From Verrucomicrobiota bacterium (GTDB lineage Bacteria > Verrucomicrobiota > Verrucomicrobiia > Limisphaerales > JADLHS01): 33,716 nt of DNA. Positions within the stretch are counted from its first letter, which is position 1; the number at the start of each line of letters is the position of its first letter. Under the pieces are notes generated by a model. It worked only from the letters and a program-made list of their open reading frames with translations, was not told the origin of the DNA and made no database searches. Of the stretch, positions 24,441 through 33,288 are shown piece after piece. The position numbers were made by a program, and so were the translations under genes. Location: the NCBI GenBank assembly GCA_013140495.1, contig JABFSR010000273.1, forward strand, positions 1 through 33,716, read 5' to 3'.

Positions 24441-24468
24441 ATGACAGGCGACGTTTGATTGGTATCAT
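24441..24468 (+). promoter_or_regulatory. Candidate promoter of the gmhA-HAD-kinase cluster
   Basis: ATGACA (24441-24446, five of six consensus bases), a 16-base spacer and TATCAT (24463-24468, five of six) precede the ATG at 24478 by 9 bases. No Shine-Dalgarno sequence is visible before that ATG, which agrees with a leaderless or nearly leaderless transcript. Confidence 0.55.
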
Positions 24469-24477
24469 GCCCGCCCA

Positions 24478-25047
24478 ATGAAACAATGGATTTCTGATTA
24501 TGTTCGGGCGGAAAAGGCCGCGCTCGATTCAATCCCAACTGAAGGCGTGACCCAACTCGTGGATAAGTTGCGCGACGCGCTCAAGAATGATCGCCAGATA
24601 TTTGTCTTCGGCAACGGTGGCAGCGCCGCAAACGCCTCGCATTTTGCCACCGACCTCGGCAAAGGTTCGTCGGACAAGGTGGGGAAGAGTTTTCGCATTC
24701 TCTCGCTCAACGACAACGTGAGTTGGATGACAGCCCTGGGCAACGACTACAGCTACGATGACGTGTTTGTCCGGCAGTTGCGGAACTACGGCAAGGCCGG
24801 TGACCTGGTCATCACCATGAGCGTGAGCGGCAATTCACCGAATCTCGTGAAGGCTTTTGAGTGGGCCAAACAGAACGGTCTTCGCACGGTGGCATTGGTC
24901 GGGGCCAAGCGCGGTCGTCTGGCGGAAATCTCCGAGCAGGTGATCGTTGTCAACGACACGCACTACGGCCGGGTGGAAGACGCTCACATGGGCATCTGCC
25001 ACATTGCCTGCTACGCGTTCATGGAACAGCCTGATCTCGCCAAATAA
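24478..25047 (+). CDS. gmhA: SIS-domain phosphoheptose isomerase-like protein
   Basis: The 189-residue protein is the usual length for GmhA. It has the SIS-domain signature VFGNGGSAANASHFATDLG, the phosphate-binding MSVSGNSPNLVKA, and the late VEDAHMGICHIACYA, whose Glu and two His positions match the metal-binding end of GmhA enzymes. GmhA converts sedoheptulose 7-phosphate to D-glycero-D-manno-heptose 7-phosphate, the first step of ADP-heptose synthesis for LPS inner core or S-layer glycans. The next genes encode a HAD phosphatase (2 bases after the stop) and a PfkB kinase, which supports this pathway. DiaA-like SIS proteins are an alternative. Confidence 0.82.
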   Translation: MKQWISDYVRAEKAALDSIPTEGVTQLVDKLRDALKNDRQIFVFGNGGSAANASHFATDLGKGSSDKVGKSFRILSLNDNVSWMTALGNDYSYDDVFVRQLRNYGKAGDLVITMSVSGNSPNLVKAFEWAKQNGLRTVALVGAKRGRLAEISEQVIVVNDTHYGRVEDAHMGICHIACYAFMEQPDLAK

Positions 25048-25049
25048 GT

Positions 25050-25886
25050 ATGAGCACCTCCAATGGATTCAGCGGGTTGGTTGAATTTACGCCGGCCTTT
25101 GCGCCACGCCCAGAGATCAGCCACGTTCTTTTTGATTTCGACGGAACGCTTTCGATCATTCGCGAAGGCTGGCCAGATATCATGGTCCCGATGTTTGTCG
25201 AGATGCTGCCTGCGTTGCCGGGCGAATCTGAGGCTGCCCGCAAGCAGCTTTGTCATGACGACATCATGAGATTGAACGGCAAGCAGACGATCTATCAAAT
25301 GATCCAGCTTGCCGACCGCATCAAGGAGCGCGGCGGCAATCCTAAGGAGCCGCTGTGGTACAAGCATGAATACTTGCGTCGTCTGGAGGAACGCATCAGC
25401 CATCGCACGGACGGTCTGCGCAGCGGCAAGCTTCGTCAGGATGATCTTACGGTGTTCGGAACGCGCACGCTTCTCGATCTTCTCAAGAAACGTAACCTGA
25501 CGGTTTATCTGGCGAGCGGCACGGATGAACAGTTCGTGAAAGCCGAGGCAGAGTTGCTGGGCCTGACACCTTATTTCGGGCGGCATATTTACGGTGCCCA
25601 GGACAACTACAAGAACTTCTCCAAGAAGATGGTGATTGAGCGGATACTTCGCGAGAACACAATTCCGGGTGCTCAATTGCTTTCGTTCGGCGATGGGTAC
25701 GTGGAGATTCAGAATACCAAGGAGGTGGGAGGTCTCGCAGTGGCTGTCGCGAGCGATGAAGCCAACAACGGTTCGGGTCGCTTTGATGAGTGGAAGCGTC
25801 AACGTCTTTTGGGTGTCGGTGCGGATGTGGTGATTCCCGACTATCGCGATGCCGCGAAATTGCTGGATCGCATTTTCCAAGGTTGA
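25050..25886 (+). CDS. HAD-superfamily phosphatase, probable heptose-phosphate pathway member
   Basis: The 278-residue protein has the HAD motif I FDFDGTLS (nucleophile and acid Asp pair), motif II LASGTDEQ, the lysine region KNFSKKMVI and motif IV SFGDGYVEIQNTK. A helical cap of about 90 residues lies between motifs I and II. Gene order suggests that it removes the 1-phosphate of heptose 1,7-bisphosphate, the job of GmhB; but GmhB proteins are shorter (about 190 residues) with a different cap and zinc loop, so this would be a non-homologous replacement within HAD. Other sugar-phosphate substrates remain possible. It starts 2 bases after gmhA and ends 5 bases before the kinase gene. Confidence 0.8.
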   Translation: MSTSNGFSGLVEFTPAFAPRPEISHVLFDFDGTLSIIREGWPDIMVPMFVEMLPALPGESEAARKQLCHDDIMRLNGKQTIYQMIQLADRIKERGGNPKEPLWYKHEYLRRLEERISHRTDGLRSGKLRQDDLTVFGTRTLLDLLKKRNLTVYLASGTDEQFVKAEAELLGLTPYFGRHIYGAQDNYKNFSKKMVIERILRENTIPGAQLLSFGDGYVEIQNTKEVGGLAVAVASDEANNGSGRFDEWKRQRLLGVGADVVIPDYRDAAKLLDRIFQG

Positions 25887-25891
25887 GTTCC

Positions 25892-26908
25892 ATGAATGCG
25901 GAACGCTTTGAGGTTATCACCAGGAAATACTCCGGCCTGCGTGTCGCTGTGATCGGTGATTTCTGTCTGGATCGCTATCTGGAGATTGATCCTTCGCGGG
26001 CGGAAATCTCGATCGAGACGGGACTGTCCGTCTATAACGTGGCAAACGTTCGCGCCCAACCTGGCGGAGCAGGGACTGTCCTGAACAATCTCATCGCGCT
26101 GGGGGTGGGGACGATCTTCCCGGTGGGATTTGCGGGAGAAGACGGCGAGGGCTACGAACTTTGCCGTGCGCTTGCCGCAAAGCCGGGCGTGCGTCTGGAT
26201 CACTTCATTCAAACACGCGACCGACATACGTTCACTTACTGCAAGCCGCTCATTCTGGAGAAGGGCAAGTCGCCGCGAGAACTCAACCGTTTCGACCAGA
26301 AGAACTGGACACCGACACCTGCGGCCTTGTCGGAGAAATTGAGCGTGGCGGTGACTGCGGCTGCGAATGCCGTGGATGCCATCACGTTGATGGGGCAGGT
26401 GGACGAGCCGGAGACCGGAGTGCTGACATCCCGCGTGCTGCAAACACTCGGGACAATTTCAAAGGGCAAACCGGAACGATTGATCCTTGCCGACAACCGG
26501 CACAGTCTGCGCGGCTTTCCCCCGGTGGTCTTCAAGATGAACGCCGCGGAACTGGCCGCGCTCACAGGGACGAAACCATCTTCCGCGTTGTCTGATATTG
26601 CTGCGGTCGCGGTCGGGCTGGCGCGTCAGAATGATCGGCCAGTATTCGTGACCCTCGCGGAGCGGGGCATTGTTGGTGCGTTGCCAGACGGACAATCTGA
26701 TCACGTACCGTCACTTCCAATTCGCGGCGAGATTGACGTTGTCGGAGCGGGCGACTCGGTCTCGGCGAATCTCGTTGCAGCACTCGCCGCTGGCGCGTCA
26801 TTGCGTGAGGCCATGGAGCTTGCGAATCTGGCTGCATCCATTGTGGTGCATCAACTCGGCACGACAGGCAGCGCGTCCGTACCACAACTGCGGGAACTGC
26901 TGATGTAG
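25892..26908 (+). CDS. PfkB-family kinase, HldA/RfaE1-like
   Basis: From the ATG at 25892 the protein has 338 residues. It begins near VAVIGDFCLDRYLEI, then AQPGGAGTVLNNLIALG (PfkB substrate signature), FKMNAAELAALTG and the catalytic GAGDSVSANLVAAL (Asp in GAGD). The layout resembles the kinase half of HldE, which phosphorylates heptose 7-phosphate at C1. The usual RISPEAPVPV segment is changed to EISIETGLSVYNV, so the substrate may differ. The nucleotidyltransferase half (HldC) is absent and must be encoded elsewhere if the pathway is complete. The frame is open further upstream into the HAD gene, but the 5-base gap after HAD favours 25892, with AAGG upstream. Confidence 0.8.
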   Translation: MNAERFEVITRKYSGLRVAVIGDFCLDRYLEIDPSRAEISIETGLSVYNVANVRAQPGGAGTVLNNLIALGVGTIFPVGFAGEDGEGYELCRALAAKPGVRLDHFIQTRDRHTFTYCKPLILEKGKSPRELNRFDQKNWTPTPAALSEKLSVAVTAAANAVDAITLMGQVDEPETGVLTSRVLQTLGTISKGKPERLILADNRHSLRGFPPVVFKMNAAELAALTGTKPSSALSDIAAVAVGLARQNDRPVFVTLAERGIVGALPDGQSDHVPSLPIRGEIDVVGAGDSVSANLVAALAAGASLREAMELANLAASIVVHQLGTTGSASVPQLRELLM

Positions 26909-27029
26909 GCACGTTCACTGTTCAGCCGGTCCCTGTATTTCCATCCCAAAACCGGCAAAAATTCGACTCAGAAATAATTGCTTTGAATCATCCTGGCGTC
27001 CAAGCTGACTGCACACAGAAGGACACGCG

Positions 27030-27788
27030 ATGAAGAACAAGAAAGACACATCGGCCTATCAGGTTTGGGGCACGGAAAAAATCATCTACGGCCCCATTGA
27101 CCTGTTGACCCTGGTGGATTGGGTGCGCCAGAAACGCATCACACCGGAATGCTGGATTTATTGTGAGCGCCGGGGCACCTGGTCACAAGCGGCAAACTTG
27201 GAGGAGCTCAAACTGCTTTTCGATCCGTCGCAAGGCCGCCCCGGTCATCTTGTCGGCGCCATCAAAGCGGGTGTAAACCCGGACGTGATGCTCCGCATCC
27301 GGGTGCTTTCAGGTTTGAACGACAATCAACTTCACGCGTTCATCCGCTACATGGAAATCCTGACGCTGGATTCGATGACCGTTGCAGTGCGTGAAGGTGA
27401 TCGTGGGGATGCCATGTTCCTGATTCTCGAGGGGGAATTGCGCGTGCGGGTGATGCGACACGGGAAGGAATCCATTCTGGCGACCTTGAAAGCAGGCGAC
27501 TTTTTTGGCGAGATTTCGCTTTTGGATGAAGGCCCCCGTTCTGCCGATGTGGTCGCGAACGACCGCAGCACCCTGCTGAAGATTTCCACCGCGTCCTTCG
27601 CAAAGCTGCGACAGGAAGCACCCTCCCTCGCAGAGCCGTTTCTCCATTCGCTCGGCCAGATTCTGGTGGGCCGCATGCGGGTGCTCAACAAACGCTATGT
27701 GGATTCGGTGTTGATGCTGCAATCGCTTGCCGTGCCCCGAAGCATGGGATCCCGCAACTCGAATCCCAGAGCTGGCATGCGGCCATGA
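27030..27788 (+). CDS. GYF-like plus cyclic-nucleotide-binding domain protein
   Basis: The 252-residue protein has two parts. Residues about 10-65 (YGPIDLLTLVDWVRQKRI, then ECWIYCERRGTWSQAANL) match GYF_2-type domains, known as small interaction modules. Residues about 85-205 are a cNMP-binding domain: REGDRGDAMFLILEGELRV, LKAGDFFGEISLLDEGPRSA, then DVVANDRSTLLKI. The GEIS-LLDEGPRSA phosphate-binding cassette has the Glu and Arg used for cyclic nucleotides, so binding looks possible. There is no helix-turn-helix, so it is not a CRP-type transcription factor. AGAAGGA at 27017-27023, 6 bases before ATG, is a strong ribosome-binding site. The gene is alone and convergent with DUF1501; its output is unknown. 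Confidence 0.85.
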   Translation: MKNKKDTSAYQVWGTEKIIYGPIDLLTLVDWVRQKRITPECWIYCERRGTWSQAANLEELKLLFDPSQGRPGHLVGAIKAGVNPDVMLRIRVLSGLNDNQLHAFIRYMEILTLDSMTVAVREGDRGDAMFLILEGELRVRVMRHGKESILATLKAGDFFGEISLLDEGPRSADVVANDRSTLLKISTASFAKLRQEAPSLAEPFLHSLGQILVGRMRVLNKRYVDSVLMLQSLAVPRSMGSRNSNPRAGMRP

Positions 27789-27830
27789 GAGGGCGGACAT
27801 TTTTATAACGCCTGTCGCCGGATCGTTGGG

Positions 27831-29303
27831 TTAACTCAATATCCCCTTGATCAACTGCGCCTCTTCCGTCGGACCGATCAACCGTTGGTTCAATCCGAGG
27901 TAAGGGAAGGTGAAGCGATGGGCATCGAGGCCGAGTTGATGAAGAATTGTCTCCTGCAAATCGCGCACGCTGACCTTGTCCTTGACCACGTTGTAGCCGA
28001 ATTCATCGGTTTCGCCGTACGAGATGCCGGGTTTGATGCCTCCTCCAGCCATCAACATTGTGAAACAATTGGGATGATGGTCACGGCCCAGAAAGGTTGA
28101 ACCGTTGCGAGCCTCGTTCATCGGAGTCCGGCCAAATTCACCGCCCCAAACCACCAGTGTCTGGTCGAGCAGGCCGCGTTGTTTCAAGTCTATGATGAGG
28201 GCGGCGGTGGCCTGATCCACGTCCTTGCATTTTTTTGGAAGGCCGGTGACGAGATCATTGTCCTTGGCGGTGCCGTGCATGTCCCAGCCCCAATCGAAGA
28301 GCTGCACCATTCTTACACCCTTCTCGACCAGCCGGCGGGCCAAAAGACAATTGTTGGCAAATCCGCCCTCGCCGGGCTTTGCACCGTATAGTTCGCGGAT
28401 GGCAGCCGGTTCCTTGGAAATATCAAAAATCTCCGGTACGCTGATCTGCATCCGATACGCGAGCTCGTATTGTTCGATGCGGGTGATCGTTTCCGGATCG
28501 CCGTAAAGTTTCGCCTCGGCTTCATTCAGATTTCGCAGCGCATCGAGACTGCGGCGCCGACTGGTGCGGTCCATGCCGGATGGATCGTTCGCGTATAGAA
28601 TTGGCTCGCCAGAGGTGCGGCATTGAACGCCCTGATAAACGCCCGGCAAAAACCCACTGCCCCAAAGCCCTTTGCCGCCGCTTGGGTCCGTGCCGCCGCT
28701 CGAAAGCACAATGAAGCCGGGCAGGTTTTGATTCTCACTGCCCAGGCCATAAGTAACCCACGATCCGAGCGAGGCGTTGCCGGGGCGTTGAAGGCCGGTG
28801 AACAGAAAAAGCTCCGCCGGTGCGTGATTGAACTGATCCGTGAAGCACGACTTCACCACGCATACGTCATCCATGATTTCGGACAGGTGAGGCAAAACTT
28901 CGCTGACCCATGCACCGCTCTGGCCGTGCTGATGAAATTTGTGCGGCGAGCCGAGCATCTTGGGCGTGCCTTTGATGAATGCAAAGCGTTTGCCCTGGAA
29001 CAATGAGTCCGGGCATGGCTGCATGTTCAGTTCATTCAGCTTGGGTTTGTAATCAAACAGGTCCAACGACGGAGGAGCGCCAGCCATGTGCAGGTAAATG
29101 ATTGACTTGGCGCGGGCAGGAATCATTGAAGGTTTGACGGCGAGCGGGCCGGCAGCAGTCTGTGCTTTTGGCGAAGCACCAAAGCCGTCACGTGCGAGCA
29201 ATCCACCCAACGCGAGCCCGCCAACACCCAGACCAGTACGCGCGAAGAAATGCCGGCGCGTCAGCGCGCGTGCATTGGTCAGTCGAAGATTCAGTGATTC
29301 CAT
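27831..29303 (-). CDS. DUF1501 protein with Tat signal
   Basis: The 490-residue protein begins MESLNLRLTNARALTRRHFF followed by ARTGLGVGGLALGGLLARDG, a twin-arginine (Tat) signal, so it is exported folded. The body has the DUF1501 (sulfatase-like fold) features: IYLHMAGAPPSLDLFDYKP, MLGSPHKFHQHGQSGAWVSE, VVWGGEFGRTPM, GRDHHPNCFTMLMAGGG and the ending of Tyr-Gly-Glu-Thr-Asp-Glu-Phe-Gly-Tyr. DUF1501 proteins lie next to DUF1549/DUF1553 genes throughout Planctomycetes and Verrucomicrobia. Their reaction is unknown; the alkaline-phosphatase-like fold suggests a hydrolase. The frame extends to a TTG at 29324 overlapping the previous gene; 29303 is preferred, giving a 17-base gap. It is the last gene of a minus-strand operon. 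Confidence 0.92.
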   Translation of the reverse strand: MESLNLRLTNARALTRRHFFARTGLGVGGLALGGLLARDGFGASPKAQTAAGPLAVKPSMIPARAKSIIYLHMAGAPPSLDLFDYKPKLNELNMQPCPDSLFQGKRFAFIKGTPKMLGSPHKFHQHGQSGAWVSEVLPHLSEIMDDVCVVKSCFTDQFNHAPAELFLFTGLQRPGNASLGSWVTYGLGSENQNLPGFIVLSSGGTDPSGGKGLWGSGFLPGVYQGVQCRTSGEPILYANDPSGMDRTSRRRSLDALRNLNEAEAKLYGDPETITRIEQYELAYRMQISVPEIFDISKEPAAIRELYGAKPGEGGFANNCLLARRLVEKGVRMVQLFDWGWDMHGTAKDNDLVTGLPKKCKDVDQATAALIIDLKQRGLLDQTLVVWGGEFGRTPMNEARNGSTFLGRDHHPNCFTMLMAGGGIKPGISYGETDEFGYNVVKDKVSVRDLQETILHQLGLDAHRFTFPYLGLNQRLIGPTEEAQLIKGILS

Positions 29304-29320
29304 ATAATTCGTGCCGGGCT

Positions 29321-32300
29321 TCAACCTTTCATCAGGACGCCATCCAGATTCAACAAGACATTCGCCACCACAGTCCAGGCCGCAGCTTCGTCTGCGTTCA
29401 GACCTGCTGGCAATGGGCCGAGCGGTTCCGTTGCGAGCTTTTCTGCATCCTTGCCGGCGCCGCGGTAATGGGTGAGTTCGGACTCAAACAGTTTCTTGAG
29501 TTCGTCAATTTGTGATTGCGTTGCCGGTCGGGATAGAACGAGGTTCAATCCAAAGCGGATTCTTTCTTCCGTCGTCGCACCACCCTCCGAAACCAACCGG
29601 CGTCCCAACGCCTGTGCAGCCTCAACAAAGACCGGGTCGTTGAGCGTAACATAGGCTTGCAGCGGTGTGTTGGTTGGCAGACGTCTGAAGGTGCAGCCTT
29701 CGCGACTGGGTGCATCGAATGTCGCCATGCTCGGATACGGCACAGTCCGTCGCCATACGGTGTAGATGCCACGCCGATAACGATCCTCTCCTGTGCTCGT
29801 GGGATAAGAGCGCGCACCGTCGAACGCCACGCGCCACAAACCATCCGGTTGGGGCGGATACACGCTCGGCCCGCCGATCTTGTGGCTCAACAGCCCGCTC
29901 AACGCCAGAGCCTGATCCCGGATGATTTCCGCTTCCAGCCTGTGTCGTGGTGCGCGGGAGAGCATCCGGTTGCGCGGGTCCTTCTGCAAAAGTTCCGGAG
30001 TGACCTTTGCCGTCTGCTGGTACGTCGCGCTCATTACGAGCGTTTTCAAAAACTTCTTGATGTTCCAACCGCCGTCTCGCAACTCCACCGCGAGCCAGTC
30101 GAGCAATTCGGGATTGCTTGGCAATGAGCCTTGCGTGCCGAAATCTTCCTCGGTCTCGACAATACCGAGCCCGAACGTCTGCGCCCAGAGCCGGTTGGCG
30201 GTGACGCGCGCCGTCAGCGGATTCTCCGGATTCATCAACCATCGTGCGACGCCCAGCCGGTTCGTCGGCGCAGCAGCGGGCCACGCATGAAACGCCGCCG
30301 GAATGCCGGGGGTCAGTTCATCACCCGGTTCAAGGTAATTGCCCTTGTTCAAAAAACGGGTGATGCGCTGTTTGTCCGCCGCAAAGTCGCGCATGATCGG
30401 CAACTGTGACGGCTTGATGGAATCGAGTTCTTTTTGTACCGGTTCAATCTGCCGATGAATGTCCGCCGTGGTGATGGCGTATTGTTGGAACCATTGCAGC
30501 AGTTCCTTCGATTGACCGGCCGATCTTTTTTCCGGCGTGATGGCCAACAGTGAATCCACGCTGGCCGGGGTTGCGATTGGTGGCAACGTAGATTCCGTCA
30601 GCGCCAGGCGGAATCTTCCAAGTGTGTGTCGTTCGCCAAAGTTCTGCACGAGCTTGATCGTCAATTCGCCGGGTGGCAACGGCTCGGAGAATTCAAAAAC
30701 GGCCGTTTGCGTTTTAGCGTCGTTGCCACCGATGGCCCAGCCTTCTTTCGACTTGGAATTCTTTTCCGTGAGCTTCGCCACTTCAAAACCGCTCTGGTTG
30801 AACGTGGCCGTTGCGCGCTTGATCACCACCAGAGTGTCGTCGGGTTTCAAGGTCGTACTGGGGTTTGGCGCGTCAGAGACTTGTGTGGTCCAGACAGGCT
30901 TTCGAGCGCCGTCAAAAGTCAGCAAACGGAAATTTGCCAGCCGGCTACCGATATCCCCGCCGGTTCGATTCCAAACCACGATTGAATCCAAAGATTTCTC
31001 CTCGCCGAGATCAACCTCCCACCACGGATCATTTTCCAGCTTGGTGTGCGTGGTGGATTTTGCCGTTTCGTAATCTCCGTTCGAGTTGCCGTCAATGGCC
31101 CGCTCTGGTGCGCCTTCAAAATCCACACTCGATTGTGTCGCCTTGCCTTTGAGCGCCAGGTTTTCATCGGCGCTGATCACCTGCACTTCGGCAAGAGACA
31201 GGTAACGTTCCTTGCCCGGGAGCTCGATCCGGACAAACCGGGCGCGTTTCATTGGATTGCCTTCCGGCTTGAAAGAAATTCCCAGTTCGTTCAATACGAA
31301 CTTGCCACTTTCCGTCCGGCCCGGTCCGTGCGCGGGCAGGGAGTCGTCAGAGAGAACTTCAAGGCGGAGCGCGGTCGCTTTGTTCAACTTTGACTCGAAC
31401 TTCAGTGTATAGGTGTCCTTATCCGGCGAGTTCGTGCCCGCGAGCAGCGATTGATCTTCAAGTTTTGTGAACGTCGTCCCTTTGGCCGACTCGAATTCAC
31501 GCGGCACTGCGACGTTCCATGTTCCGGCCGAGTGATGCAGCTTCTCCCATTCTGTGAACTCCTTAACCAATGCGGGATCCGTCAACGAAATCTTGTTTTC
31601 CAAAGCCGCGATGTCTTGTTTCAGTCGCGCCACTTTCTCCCGTTGATCTTTTGTAGGCCAGGGCATCACCGGGCGCTCATCCGGCTGGTCGTTGTCCTCG
31701 GTTTGATTGAAGAACGCGTAGAACTGGTAGTATTCCTTTTGAGTGATCGGATCAAACTTGTGCGAGTGACATTGTGCGCAACCCATCGTCAACCCCATCC
31801 ACGCCTGGGCCGTGACATTGGCGCGATCCTTCACCGCGGCCACCCGCCATTCCTCATCGTCCGTTCCGCCTTCGACGTTCGTCATTGTGTTGCGATGAAA
31901 GGCTGTGGCGACCAGTTGTTCCTCGGTCGGATGATCCAGAAGATCGCCTGCGATTTGCTCGATGGTGAACTGGTCAAATGGCATGTTGCGATTGAATGCG
32001 TTGACGACCCAGTCGCGATATGGCCAGGGATTATTTGGTCGCAATGAATCCTGGCCGTAGCCGTAGGAGTCGGCGTATCGTGCGATGTCCATCCACTGGC
32101 GCGTCCACTTTTCGCCGTAAGCACTCGACGCGAGCAAACGATCCACAACCTTCTCATATGCGCCCGGAGATTTGTCATTGACGAAATCTTCCACCTCGGC
32201 GGGCGTAGGTGGCAGGCCGATGAGGTCCAGTGAAAGCCGGCGGATGAGCGCGTAACGATCCGCAGGCGGCGAAGGTTTGAGCTTGTTGGATTCCAAACCT

Positions 32301-32800
32301 GCCAGAATGAAAGTATCAATGGGGTTCTTCGGCCATGACCGGTTTTTGACTTTCGGCAGGGCAGGGCGCTCGGGCTTTGAGAAAGCCCAATGACCGGCAT
32401 AAGGCGCACCTTGTTGAATCCATTTCTTGAGCAGATCAATTTCTGCCGCCTTCAATGAATGACCGGCCTTGGGTGGCGGCATCATTTCCTCCGGGTCGCT
32501 GCTCGTAATGCGCCGGATGACTTCACTGTCCTTCAAGTCGCCCGGTTTGATCTGAAAGGTGCCGTCCCGTTCCTTCGTGGCCTGTTCGCGCAGATCGAGC
32601 CGCAGTTTTGCCTTGCGGGAACGGTCGTCAGGTCCGTGACAGGAGAAACATTTTGCGGAGATGATTGGGCGGACTTGCGAATTGAAATCAACCTTGTCCT
32701 TCTCGGCCGCGGCTGTCACAACCGGGAAGCCCAAGACAATAATACACCCAGCCGACAGCAGCCGTGCAGTTTTCAGGCAGAGTGACAGCCGATCATTCAT
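29321..32800 (-). CDS. DUF1549/DUF1553 protein with cytochrome c-like and F5/8C domains
   Basis: The 1159-residue protein has a signal peptide (ARLLSAGCIIVLGFPVVTAA), then a planctomycete-type cytochrome c domain (PSD1) with heme site CFSCH and distal Met in EEMMPPP. DUF1549 follows (NPIDTFILAGLE, LIGLPPTPAEV, WTRQWMDIARYADS, CAQCHSHKFDPIT, which is a second CxxCH). A F5/8-type C (discoidin-like) domain is inserted at about 540-660 (ALKGKATQSSVDFEGAPERA, then WWEVDLG). The C-terminal half is DUF1553 (PLTARVTANRLWAQTFG, LLDWLAVELRDGGWNIK, REGCTFRRLPTNTPLQAYV). Function is unproven; genomic association with polysaccharide and sulfatase genes suggests extracellular oxidative polymer breakdown. 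The ATG at 32800 is chosen over 32827. Confidence 0.92.
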   Translation of the reverse strand: MNDRLSLCLKTARLLSAGCIIVLGFPVVTAAAEKDKVDFNSQVRPIISAKCFSCHGPDDRSRKAKLRLDLREQATKERDGTFQIKPGDLKDSEVIRRITSSDPEEMMPPPKAGHSLKAAEIDLLKKWIQQGAPYAGHWAFSKPERPALPKVKNRSWPKNPIDTFILAGLESNKLKPSPPADRYALIRRLSLDLIGLPPTPAEVEDFVNDKSPGAYEKVVDRLLASSAYGEKWTRQWMDIARYADSYGYGQDSLRPNNPWPYRDWVVNAFNRNMPFDQFTIEQIAGDLLDHPTEEQLVATAFHRNTMTNVEGGTDDEEWRVAAVKDRANVTAQAWMGLTMGCAQCHSHKFDPITQKEYYQFYAFFNQTEDNDQPDERPVMPWPTKDQREKVARLKQDIAALENKISLTDPALVKEFTEWEKLHHSAGTWNVAVPREFESAKGTTFTKLEDQSLLAGTNSPDKDTYTLKFESKLNKATALRLEVLSDDSLPAHGPGRTESGKFVLNELGISFKPEGNPMKRARFVRIELPGKERYLSLAEVQVISADENLALKGKATQSSVDFEGAPERAIDGNSNGDYETAKSTTHTKLENDPWWEVDLGEEKSLDSIVVWNRTGGDIGSRLANFRLLTFDGARKPVWTTQVSDAPNPSTTLKPDDTLVVIKRATATFNQSGFEVAKLTEKNSKSKEGWAIGGNDAKTQTAVFEFSEPLPPGELTIKLVQNFGERHTLGRFRLALTESTLPPIATPASVDSLLAITPEKRSAGQSKELLQWFQQYAITTADIHRQIEPVQKELDSIKPSQLPIMRDFAADKQRITRFLNKGNYLEPGDELTPGIPAAFHAWPAAAPTNRLGVARWLMNPENPLTARVTANRLWAQTFGLGIVETEEDFGTQGSLPSNPELLDWLAVELRDGGWNIKKFLKTLVMSATYQQTAKVTPELLQKDPRNRMLSRAPRHRLEAEIIRDQALALSGLLSHKIGGPSVYPPQPDGLWRVAFDGARSYPTSTGEDRYRRGIYTVWRRTVPYPSMATFDAPSREGCTFRRLPTNTPLQAYVTLNDPVFVEAAQALGRRLVSEGGATTEERIRFGLNLVLSRPATQSQIDELKKLFESELTHYRGAGKDAEKLATEPLGPLPAGLNADEAAAWTVVANVLLNLDGVLMKG

Positions 32801-32888
32801 TTGTTCCACGCAGATGCATTGCTCCAAGTTACAACGCCTCGCAAAAAAGCAAATCCAAATCCGGCCAAACCTCCTGCAATGATTCTGG

Positions 32889-33266
32889 CTAGAACCGCGG
32901 CCCGCTGTGAACCGCTTGAAACATCTTGGCGCGCATTTCGTACATCTCCTTGCTGTCGAGGGAGGGATTCACGGCCATGGCTTGATTCACCTGCTGGAGA
33001 GCCATGCCAACCGCCTGTTTTTGCTCGGTGGTCATGGGGCGACCGGTCACGAGCGGGGATAATACCTTTGTGGCTTCCGCATAGTTCCCTGCTTTCAAAT
33101 TGGCGTTTACGGTGGCAATGGCCTGTTTGACTTCGGGGTCAGCCGTTTGAAAGGACTGTTGCAACGGCTGGGTGGCGTCCGTCTTGGTTTCTCCCTTGTT
33201 GCAGCCTGACAAACATGACAATGAAACGGAGACGATGAGAATGGATATTGATGAAAAAGGTTTCAT
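32889..33266 (-). CDS. Small lipoprotein of unknown function
   Basis: The 125-residue protein has a lipoprotein signal (MKPFSSISILIVSVSLSCLS, then GC), with the lipobox LSGC. The mature part is mostly helical and contains DPEVKQAIATVNANLKAGNY, EATKVLSPLVTG and MTTEQKQAVGMALQQVNQAM, which resembles a TPR-like pair of helices. It is not a family I recognise. The frame extends 96 codons upstream over the pseudopilin gene, but that part is an out-of-frame shadow, so the ATG at 33266 is used. It lies between the pseudopilin and the DUF1553 gene on the same strand and is probably co-transcribed. Confidence 0.8.
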   Translation of the reverse strand: MKPFSSISILIVSVSLSCLSGCNKGETKTDATQPLQQSFQTADPEVKQAIATVNANLKAGNYAEATKVLSPLVTGRPMTTEQKQAVGMALQQVNQAMAVNPSLDSKEMYEMRAKMFQAVHSGPRF

Positions 33267-33288
33267 ATTACGGCGCGAGAATTTTGAA

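Noticed and set aside
27789..27830. Bidirectional terminator between convergent genes
   Set aside because: The 42-base gap has a short T-run but no stable hairpin.
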